DNA of 10,156 nt from Rhodospirillaceae bacterium CCH5-H10 (GTDB taxonomy: Bacteria; Pseudomonadota; Alphaproteobacteria; Reyranellales; Reyranellaceae), in NCBI GenBank assembly GCA_001557035.1, contig LSKJ01000844.1, positions 1 through 10,156 on the forward strand. Direction: 5' to 3'. Below, in pieces: positions 1 to 4,536 of the stretch. The notes beneath the pieces are model-generated. The model had not been told where the DNA came from. It searched no databases and was given only the letters and a program-made list of their open reading frames with translations. The position numbers and the translations under genes are program-made. The stretch's first letter is position 1; every line of letters begins with the position of its first letter.

Positions 1-426
1 CCCCTGCTCGCCCAAGTCGTCGACGAGCTGCGCGCGGCCTCGCCCGACCGCAGCTTCGTCAGCCACATCGCAATGGACCAGCCGGTCTCGTGCGATGCCG
101 GTCGCATCGGCCAGCTCCTGTCGAACCTGCTCGGCAACGCCGTCGTCTATGGCGCGCCGGGCACCCCGATCGCGATCGACGCCAGCATCGAGGACGGCAC
201 GTTCGGACTGTCGGTGACCAACCACGGCGATCCGATTCCCGCCGAGGCCCTTGAAAAACTGTTCCAGCCCTTCTTCCGCGGCGAGGTCCGCGCCAGCCAG
301 CAGGGGCTGGGCCTCGGCCTCTACATCTGCAGCGAGATCGCGCGTGCCCATGGCGGCACGCTCACGGCCACGTCGACGCCGGAGAGGACCATCTTCCTCT
401 TCCGCATGCCCGCGCGCGCGGCCTGA
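1..426 (+). CDS. Sensor histidine kinase, C-terminal ATP-binding domain (5' partial)
   Basis: This is the last 141 codons of a gene that begins before the window; the reading frame is open from base 1 to the TGA at 424-426. The visible part is a HATPase_c domain. It shows an N-box (LLSNLLGNAVVYG, about residues 39-51), a G1-like segment (VTNHGDPIP), an F-box (LFQPFFRGE) and a G2 box (GLGLGLYI) close to the C-terminus. Such a domain phosphorylates a conserved histidine in the preceding dimerisation domain, which lies outside the window. The G1 segment has Asn where the classical DxGxG Asp would be. I recall this as common in bacteriophytochrome-like and related kinases, so it does not by itself suggest inactivity. 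The protein ends soon after the G2 region, so no receiver domain is fused at the C-terminus. The sensed signal and the partner regulator cannot be told from here. Confidence 0.93.
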   Translation, partial: PLLAQVVDELRAASPDRSFVSHIAMDQPVSCDAGRIGQLLSNLLGNAVVYGAPGTPIAIDASIEDGTFGLSVTNHGDPIPAEALEKLFQPFFRGEVRASQQGLGLGLYICSEIARAHGGTLTATSTPERTIFLFRMPARAA

Positions 427-433
427 TCCGCCC

Positions 434-1276
434 TCAGGCGCCGAGCCGTTCGGCGTGCCAGGCGATATGGTCGGCGACGAAGCTCTGGATGAACCAGTAG
501 GAATGGTCGTAGCCCTCGTGCCGGCGCAGGAGCAGCTTCTGGCCCGCAGCGGCGGCCGCGCTCTCCAGCGCCTCGGGCCGCAACTGCCCGTCGAGGAACT
601 GATCCTTCAATCCCTGGTCGACCAGGATCGAGTCGGGGAACGGCCGCTCGCGCATCAGCAGGCTCGCGTCCCACGCCGCCCAGCCTTTCCGATCGGGCCC
701 GAGATAGTTCCCGAAGGCCTTCTCGCCCCACGGCACGGCAACGGGATTGCAGATCGGCGCGAAGGCCGAGACCGAACGATAGACCTCGGGATTGCGCAGC
801 CCGATCACCAGCGCGCCGTGCCCGCCCATCGAGTGACCGAACACGCCGCGCCGCCCGGCCTCGACCGGGAAGCTGGCCTCGATCAGCGCGGGCAGCTCGC
901 GCGTCACGTAGGAATACATCCGGTAGTGCGGCCGCCACGGCTCGGCTTCGGCGTCGAGATAGAAGCCCGCGCCGGTGCCGAAATCCCAACTGTCTTCCTC
1001 GCCCGGCAGGCCGAGCCCGCGCGGGCTGGTATCGGGTGCCACGAGGACGAGCCCGTGCTCGGCGGCACGGCGCAGGGCCCCCGCCTTGATCATGAAGGTC
1101 TCTTCCGTGCAGGTGAGCCCCGCCAGGAAATAGAGCGCCGGACGGGGCCGCGCCGCCGCACCCGGCGGCACGAAGACGGAGAATTTCATCTCGGTACCCG
1201 TCTCCTGCGAGACATGGCCGTAGAATCCGATCGTGCCGCCAAAGCACGCCTGTTCGCTTCGCACCGTAAGGCTCAT
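434..1276 (-). CDS. fghA: S-formylglutathione hydrolase
   Basis: This is a 280-residue cytosolic esterase of the alpha/beta-hydrolase fold. It hydrolyses S-formylglutathione to formate and glutathione, the last step of glutathione-dependent formaldehyde detoxification. The nucleophile elbow GHSMGG places the catalytic serine at about residue 149. The acidic residue is probably Asp225 (in DQGLKDQFL) and the histidine His258 (in GYDHSYWF). The family-typical LAGLTCTEE with a conserved Cys near residue 56 is present. Length is normal for the family. I chose the ATG at 1276 because a GGAG lies about 10 bases upstream. A GTG two codons earlier (1282) is in frame but too close to that GGAG. No glutathione-dependent formaldehyde dehydrogenase gene is next to it in the window. 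It converges on the kinase gene with a 7 bp gap and diverges from the thioesterase gene. Confidence 0.95.
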   Translation of the reverse strand: MSLTVRSEQACFGGTIGFYGHVSQETGTEMKFSVFVPPGAAARPRPALYFLAGLTCTEETFMIKAGALRRAAEHGLVLVAPDTSPRGLGLPGEEDSWDFGTGAGFYLDAEAEPWRPHYRMYSYVTRELPALIEASFPVEAGRRGVFGHSMGGHGALVIGLRNPEVYRSVSAFAPICNPVAVPWGEKAFGNYLGPDRKGWAAWDASLLMRERPFPDSILVDQGLKDQFLDGQLRPEALESAAAAAGQKLLLRRHEGYDHSYWFIQSFVADHIAWHAERLGA

Positions 1277-1344
1277 TTGCACACCACTCCTCGACCGGCT
1301 TCGATGATACAGGAGAGTGCGGGGCGAGGACCAAGGAGATCGTG

Positions 1345-1803
1345 ATGGCGGGCGTAAAGGCGGCGAAGGACGAGCGGCGCAGCGATTACGGATGGTGGAT
1401 GCCGGTCGCCAGCCGCTGGTCCGACTGCGACGCCTACGGCCACGTCAACAACGCCGTCTATTACAACTGGTTCGACACGGCGCTGACCACGCTGGCCATC
1501 GAGCGCGGCATCCTGCGGGCGCCCGGCCAGACCTCGATCGGCCTCTGCATCGCCAGCGGCTGCGAGTTCCTGGCCCCCGTGGGTTTTCCGGAGACCGTCG
1601 ATGTCGGCATTCGCCTCGGCCGCATCGGCAACAGCTCGCTGCGCTATGAACTGGCGATCTTCAGGCGCGACCGCGAGACGCCTGCCGCCGTCGGCCATTT
1701 CGTCCATGTCTATGTCGAGGCCGAGACGCGGCGCAGCGTTGCGCTGACCGAGCCGCAGAAGGCGGCCATGGCGGACCTGTTGAGCGCCGCTTCCGCGGGC
1801 TGA
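1345..1803 (+). CDS. Hot-dog fold acyl-CoA thioesterase (4HBT family)
   Basis: This 152-residue protein is of the 4-hydroxybenzoyl-CoA thioesterase / YbgC-like type and would hydrolyse an acyl-CoA to free acid and CoA in the cytosol. The N-terminal signature SDCDAYGHVNNAVYYNWFD (residues 26-44) is clear; Asp29 aligns with the catalytic Asp17 of the Pseudomonas 4-hydroxybenzoyl-CoA enzyme. The GHVNN form is typical of stand-alone members with poorly known substrates. I chose the ATG at 1345 because AGGAG at 1334-1338 is 6 bases upstream; an adjacent in-frame GTG (1342) would be only 3 bases from it. It is divergent from the S-formylglutathione hydrolase across 68 bp, so the two could share a control region, but I see no convincing promoter or operator there. 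Substrate unknown. Confidence 0.9.
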   Translation: MAGVKAAKDERRSDYGWWMPVASRWSDCDAYGHVNNAVYYNWFDTALTTLAIERGILRAPGQTSIGLCIASGCEFLAPVGFPETVDVGIRLGRIGNSSLRYELAIFRRDRETPAAVGHFVHVYVEAETRRSVALTEPQKAAMADLLSAASAG

Positions 1804-1821
1804 GACGAGCGGGCCCGCCCT

Positions 1822-2241
1822 TCAGAGCGCCGGAACCGGCGATCCCCGAGGCGCGGGCGGCGCACGGCGAAGCGAAATGGAGTCGAGCCATTTGCGGGCG
1901 CGGTCCGCATCGCCGAACACCCGCAACGGACGCTTGTTGGCCGCCAGGATCCCCAGAAGCCGCGACAGGATCAGATGCTTGTCTTCCGGCAGGATCACGG
2001 CCAGGGGCCCGTGAAACTCGGCCGCTCTCTCCAGGGCCCGCATGCGGACGCCGATCGCCAGAATGTCGAGGGGCCCCATCCTTGTGTCGCCATGGGTGCC
2101 GTCGAACATCTTGCGATAGCCCAGCACGTTCGACGCTACGGCCACATCGATCATCCGGTGAACTTCCTCCAGGGCCACATCGCCATCGCAGACGGCCGCG
2201 AACAGCCGAAGGCGCGAGTCGATGGTCCAGTGCAGAGGCAT
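1822..2241 (-). CDS. Conserved hypothetical protein, possibly SpoIIAA/STAS-like fold
   Basis: This 139-residue soluble protein has no signal peptide or membrane segment. Its pattern is one I recognise from many alphaproteobacterial conserved hypotheticals: an N-terminal LHWTIDSRLRLFAAVCDGD strand-turn-strand, then a helix with YRKMFDG around residue 45, and a C-terminal LRVFGDADRARKWLDS. The alternation resembles STAS/SpoIIAA-like proteins, but this is inference from pattern only and no function is assigned. The ATG at 2241 has a weak ribosome binding site. The C-terminal tail is Arg/Pro/Ala-rich and may be disordered. The gene lies downstream of the DUF3833 gene on the same strand, 177 bp away, and its 3' end converges on the thioesterase gene with 18 bp between. 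Confidence 0.75.
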   Translation of the reverse strand: MPLHWTIDSRLRLFAAVCDGDVALEEVHRMIDVAVASNVLGYRKMFDGTHGDTRMGPLDILAIGVRMRALERAAEFHGPLAVILPEDKHLILSRLLGILAANKRPLRVFGDADRARKWLDSISLRRAPPAPRGSPVPAL

Positions 2242-2276
2242 GCGGAGAGTCCAGTGTGCGAGTGACGCGGAGGTCG

Positions 2277-2305
2277 AGAATGACTGCGAGCCGCACCCGG
2301 GGCAA
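2277..2305 (-). promoter_or_regulatory. Weak candidate promoter for the 1822-2241 gene
   Basis: Read on the minus strand, TTGCCC (2300-2305) and CATTCT (2277-2282) are separated by 17 bases, giving a sigma-70-like but poor match (4/6 and 3/6). A start of transcription would fall roughly 30 bases before the ATG at 2241. The rest of the 177 bp gap to the DUF3833 gene holds only small hairpins. Confidence 0.2.
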
Positions 2306-2355
2306 GCGTCGGCGCCATGTTGTGCAATGTCGGACCGAACCCGCCGCCCGGATCA

Positions 2356-2370
2356 GTGCGCCGGGCGCAC
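2356..2370. repeat. Short perfect inverted repeat
   Basis: GTGCGC and GCGCAC arms of 6 bp flank a 3-base loop. It lies in the gap between the DUF3833 gene and the conserved hypothetical. No T-run follows on either strand, so it is not a standard terminator. Its role, if any, is unknown. Confidence 0.35.
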
Positions 2371-2411
2371 GATTGCCGCGGCCCGCCAGCCAGGATGACC
2401 GCGCAGGAGTA

Positions 2412-2429
2412 GCCGGGCTCAAACCCGGC
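2412..2429 (-). other. Hairpin spanning the stop codon of the DUF3833 gene
   Basis: On the minus strand GCCGGG, loop TTTGAG and CCCGGC form a 6 bp stem, and the TGA stop lies in the loop. The bases after it (TACTCCTGCG) are not U-rich, so it lacks the hallmark of an intrinsic terminator. It could protect the mRNA 3' end or be fortuitous in such GC-rich DNA. Confidence 0.3.
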
Positions 2430-2994
2430 GATAGGCCGCGTGCAGGATGGCGAAGGGAATGCCGGCGCGGCCCGCGCTGCCACGCACCATCACGACCCGC
2501 TCGTCGATGCGGTAGAACCAGTCGTTGAAGTTCAGCACCATTGAGGCTGTCTCGTCACCAGGCCCGTCACCCTTTTGCGGGGTGTCGCGCGTATAGCGCC
2601 AGTGGAAGGCGCAGCCGCGTGCGTTGCCTTCCGCCTCGCCCTCGAGTCGCGCCTCCTGGCCGGAATATCGTCCGTCCGCACCCTTGACGATACGCCAGGA
2701 CAGCGTGTCCTGCCGTCCGTCGTCGAAGGTCCAGGTCTCGGTGAAGGTGAGAAGGCGCGCCGTCTCGTCCCATGAACCGTGCGCCTTCACGGTGAAACGC
2801 TGTTGAAGCCCGCCGGTCAGGCGCTCGATCACGCCCCAGCCCTCCAGGTCGCCGGTCAGGAATTGCTCCGGGAGCAGTTCCGGCGTCGTGCCGGTAAAAT
2901 CCGCGATGTCCATCAGCCTCAACGCGGACGATGCCACCGGCGTTGCGAGCGGGTCCCTCGTCTGCACGTTCGCGCTCGGCACCTGCGCCCGCAT
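2419..2994 (-). CDS. DUF3833 family protein
   Basis: This is a 191-residue protein whose body matches the DUF3833 pattern: a GxLEGWGVIERLTGG segment near residue 50, a WDExxxxLTFTETWTFDDG segment, a middle GQEARLEGEAEG, and a C-terminal LNFNDWFYRIDERVVMVR with the family's DDW-Y-like motif. DUF3833 members are often lipoproteins of unknown function. Here no lipobox or signal peptide is visible, so a cytosolic or periplasm-associated role cannot be decided. The start is uncertain: the ATG at 2994 has no ribosome binding site, and an in-frame ATG at 2913 (Met28), just before the conserved domain, would give 164 residues. The shorter form is attractive because the DNA from about 2980 onward looks like the edge of a gene remnant on the other strand. 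The function is unknown. Confidence 0.85.
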   Translation of the reverse strand: MRAQVPSANVQTRDPLATPVASSALRLMDIADFTGTTPELLPEQFLTGDLEGWGVIERLTGGLQQRFTVKAHGSWDETARLLTFTETWTFDDGRQDTLSWRIVKGADGRYSGQEARLEGEAEGNARGCAFHWRYTRDTPQKGDGPGDETASMVLNFNDWFYRIDERVVMVRGSAGRAGIPFAILHAAYRRV

Positions 2995-3190
2995 AAGAAC
3001 GCCGTGGCACAGTTCGGCAAGGCCACGCGTGTCAAAGGGTCAGGGAAACCGTACCGTGGGCCCCTGGCATTACAGGAAGGACACGGCTGGCGGGACCGAA
3101 TATGACAGTCTGAAGATCCTGTTCGACGAAAACGGCCGCATAGTCCGCATCGTCCAACGCCTCGACAGCAACGACGAAGACGAACGCACT
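2985..3190 (+). pseudogene. Truncated, frameshifted BamE/SmpA-like lipoprotein remnant
   Basis: Two reading frames together resemble the C-terminal half of a small BamE/SmpA-OmlA-like domain. Frame 1 gives NAVAQFGKATRVKGSG (about 2998-3045), like the 'V-x-x-x-FG-x-P-TRV' core. Frame 2 then gives GPWHYRK (from 3059), followed by EYDSLKILFDENGRIVRI, like the 'vW-Y-R … dsLkv-FdenGrV' core. The switch lies in the homopolymer-rich segment at 3034-3048 (AAAGGG, GGGAAA) and needs one extra base. The N-terminal part, with signal peptide and lipobox, is missing and replaced by the 5' region of the DUF3833 gene. Codon use in 3098-3190 is strongly coding-like. A GTG at 3029 with AAGG 6 bases upstream could still start translation, and the frame runs on without a stop into the AhpD-like gene. 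The family assignment is from pattern memory only. Confidence 0.4.
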
Positions 3191-3250
3191 GGGGGACGTG
3201 ACCGCCTCGCGCCCCCCGGTACCGCATCACGAGAGTCCCGGAGACACGCC

Positions 3251-3844
3251 ATGTCAGCGCCAGAGTCAGCATCCGCCGAAGCCGCCATCAGCCGCTTCCC
3301 CGTTCCGCGCCTCGCCGATCTGCCGGCCGACATTCGCGAGCGCATCGAGAAGGTGCAGGAAAAGTCGGGCTTCGTTCCCAACGTCTTCCTGGTGCTTGCC
3401 CATCGCCCCGAGGAGTTCCGCGCCTTCTTCGCCTATCACGACGCGCTGATGGACAAGAAAGGCAACCTCTCCAAGGCCGAGCGCGAGATGATCGTGGTGG
3501 CGACCTCGAACCTCAACCAGTGCCAGTACTGCGTGATCGCCCACGGCGCGATCCTGCGCATCCGCGCCAAGGACCCGCTGATCGCCGACCAGGTCGCCAT
3601 CAACTACCGCAAGGCCGACATCACGCCGCGCCAGAAGGCGATGCTCGACTTCGCGGTGAAGGTGAGCCAGTCCGCGCATCTGGTCGGCGACGCCGACATC
3701 GAGACCCTGAAAGGCCACGGCTTCGACGAGGAAGACGTCTGGGACATCGCCGCCATCGCGTCCTTTTTCGGACTGTCCAACCGCATGGCCAACGTCACCA
3801 GCATGCGCCCCAACCGCGAGTTCTACGCGATGGGCCGCGGCTGA
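3251..3844 (+). CDS. AhpD-like / carboxymuconolactone decarboxylase family peroxidase-related protein
   Basis: This 197-residue soluble protein matches the 'uncharacterised peroxidase-related enzyme' group of the carboxymuconolactone decarboxylase / AhpD superfamily. The redox signature CQYCVIAHG gives Cys91-x2-Cys94 with His98 (CxxCxxxH), the arrangement that in AhpD carries out disulfide exchange and proton relay. The N-terminal IEKVQEKSGFVPNVF and the downstream DFAVKVSQ are also typical. It probably takes part in peroxide or thiol redox defence; the physiological partner is unknown. The ATG at 3251 has GGAG at 3240-3243, 7 bases upstream. The frame is open far upstream (to about 2888), but those codons are antisense to the DUF3833 gene or belong to the BamE-like remnant, so I do not count them. 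It appears monocistronic. Confidence 0.92.
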   Translation: MSAPESASAEAAISRFPVPRLADLPADIRERIEKVQEKSGFVPNVFLVLAHRPEEFRAFFAYHDALMDKKGNLSKAEREMIVVATSNLNQCQYCVIAHGAILRIRAKDPLIADQVAINYRKADITPRQKAMLDFAVKVSQSAHLVGDADIETLKGHGFDEEDVWDIAAIASFFGLSNRMANVTSMRPNREFYAMGRG

Positions 3845-3900
3845 GGCACAAAGCGGCTACCCCGCGGCCTGCATGCGGCATCGTGGGTGAAAATCGCTAT

Positions 3901-3928
3901 TTGTGAATTGCGGCGGCATCGCCATAAT
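3901..3928 (+). promoter_or_regulatory. Predicted sigma-70-type promoter of the TonB operon
   Basis: TTGTGA (3901-3906) and CATAAT (3923-3928) are separated by 16 bases, matching the -35 and -10 consensus at 4/6 and 5/6. The block is clearly more AT-rich than its surroundings. A transcript would begin at about 3934-3937, on or next to the candidate ATG codons at 3930 and 3936, which would make the mRNA leaderless or nearly so. It would drive the DUF2946-like gene and everything to exbD. Confidence 0.55.
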
Positions 3929-3929
3929 T
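3906..3929. promoter_or_regulatory. Dyad in promoter spacer, candidate operator
   Basis: Outer arms AATT (3906-3909 and 3926-3929) and inner arms GGCG and CGCC (3912-3915 and 3920-3923) are symmetric about 3917.5, with two unmatched bases between arms on each side. The dyad fills the promoter spacer and overlaps the -10, the usual place for a repressor site. It does not match the Fur, Zur or Irr consensus sequences I know, so the regulator is unknown. Confidence 0.35.
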
Positions 3930-3935
3930 ATGGAG

Positions 3936-4319
3936 ATGTCCGCCTCCCGGCCCCCGTCGCAGATTCGCGCCTTCGTATTGGTGGCGGCTCTGTTCGGCGT
4001 GACGCTGGCGATCCTGCAACCGCTGGCGCATGCCGTGATGTTGCGCACGGGCGGACCGGAAGCAGCCGCGAGCCTGTGGGGCGCGATCTGCCAGCCCAAC
4101 ACCGACGGAGACGCCGATAGCTCCGGTCAGTCGTCGGCCAAGGTTCACGATTGCTGCTTCGGCCTGGCGCACTCGCCCGTGCTGCTCGGGCCGTCGGTCG
4201 CTTCCGTTTTCGTCGAACAGGTCCCGTCATCCGACCGGGTCGTCTCGCACCATCATCATCCCACGACCGGGGCAATCCGCGACGGTCCGCAGCAACCCCG
4301 CGCACCCCCGCTTCCGTAA
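3936..4319 (+). CDS. DUF2946-like small Cys/His membrane protein, possible metal-sensing upstream ORF (CruR-like)
   Basis: This is a protein of about 127 residues. It has one hydrophobic N-terminal segment (residues 12-33), which could be a signal anchor or signal peptide ending around AHA. A soluble part follows with Cys52, then His71, Cys73, Cys74 and His79 (HDCCFGLAH), and a later run of four histidines at 105-108. This spacing, a Cys after an 'IC' step followed by an H-x-C-C cluster, is what I recognise from DUF2946 proteins, which lie upstream of TonB-dependent receptors. In Bordetella a DUF2946 protein (CruR) acts as a copper-responsive upstream ORF for such a receptor; this is from memory. 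Here the second Cys of the usual CxxC is not seen after the CC. The start is uncertain: GTG 3903, ATG 3930 and ATG 3936 are in frame and none has a good ribosome binding site. The promoter position favours 3930 or 3936. It is the first gene of the operon. Confidence 0.65.
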   Translation: MSASRPPSQIRAFVLVAALFGVTLAILQPLAHAVMLRTGGPEAAASLWGAICQPNTDGDADSSGQSSAKVHDCCFGLAHSPVLLGPSVASVFVEQVPSSDRVVSHHHHPTTGAIRDGPQQPRAPPLP

Positions 4320-4340
4320 GGACTGACCTACCTCGTGCAA

Positions 4341-4363
4341 CGCGCGCGCCGCCGGCGCGCGTG
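4341..4363 (+). other. Very GC-rich hairpin in the receptor leader
   Basis: CGCGCGCC (4343-4350), loop GCC and GGCGCGCG (4354-4361) make a perfect 8 bp stem. A G·U pair and one more G-C pair can extend it to 10. It lies 21 bases after the stop of the DUF2946-like gene and 21 bases before the ribosome binding site of the small ORF. No U-run follows, so it is not a classic intrinsic terminator. It could be a regulatory or stability element in the mRNA. Confidence 0.5.
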
Positions 4364-4383
4364 CTGTCTCGCGTCAGCCAATC

Positions 4384-4388
4384 AAGGA
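4384..4388 (+). promoter_or_regulatory. Strong ribosome binding site of the small ORF
   Basis: AAGGA sits 7 bases before the ATG at 4396. It is a better match and spacing than those of several annotated genes in this window, and it is the main reason to believe the 46-codon ORF is translated. Confidence 0.6.
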
Positions 4389-4395
4389 AGCTTTC

Positions 4396-4536
4396 ATGTT
4401 GTCGATTTCCCGGGCGACTCGCGTCGCCCTTCCGGGGCAGGCCTGCGTGCCGGCGCCCGTTTCCGTCCTGCTTACGCCCGTCCCCTCGACGATCTTCTAC
4501 ACGCTCCTGACGTCGGGAGGCGCCCATGCGCGCTAG
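4396..4536 (+). CDS. 46-residue small ORF overlapping the receptor start, candidate leader peptide
   Basis: The ORF runs ATG 4396 to TAG 4534-4536 and encodes 46 residues beginning MLSISRATRVALPG and ending TSGGAHAR. About four fifths of its third positions are G or C, but the region is GC-rich overall, so this is weak support. It is preceded by AAGGA at ideal distance. Its last codons overlap the first 11 bases of the TonB receptor gene, and the receptor's own GGAGG (4516-4520) lies inside it. Ribosomes finishing here would stop just past the receptor start, the layout of translational coupling. A 7 bp stem with TCGC loop (4412-4429) lies in its first codons. The product has one Cys, is Pro/Ser/Thr-rich and resembles no protein I know. 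It could also be a chance ORF. Confidence 0.45.
   Translation: MLSISRATRVALPGQACVPAPVSVLLTPVPSTIFYTLLTSGGAHAR

Noticed and set aside
1277..1344. Shared promoter or operator between the hydrolase and thioesterase genes
   Set aside because: I could not find -35/-10 pairs with acceptable spacing or a clear dyad; only the two ribosome binding sites are supported.
251..1345. Long plus-strand frame antisense to S-formylglutathione hydrolase
   Set aside because: The minus strand encodes a complete, well-conserved enzyme; the plus frame is Arg/Pro-rich and is a byproduct of GC-rich codons.
2888..3250. Long N-terminal extension of the AhpD-like protein from 2888
   Set aside because: The part before about 2990 is antisense to the DUF3833 gene, and the ATG at 3251 has a proper ribosome binding site. 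Only the possible start at 3029 is kept as a finding.
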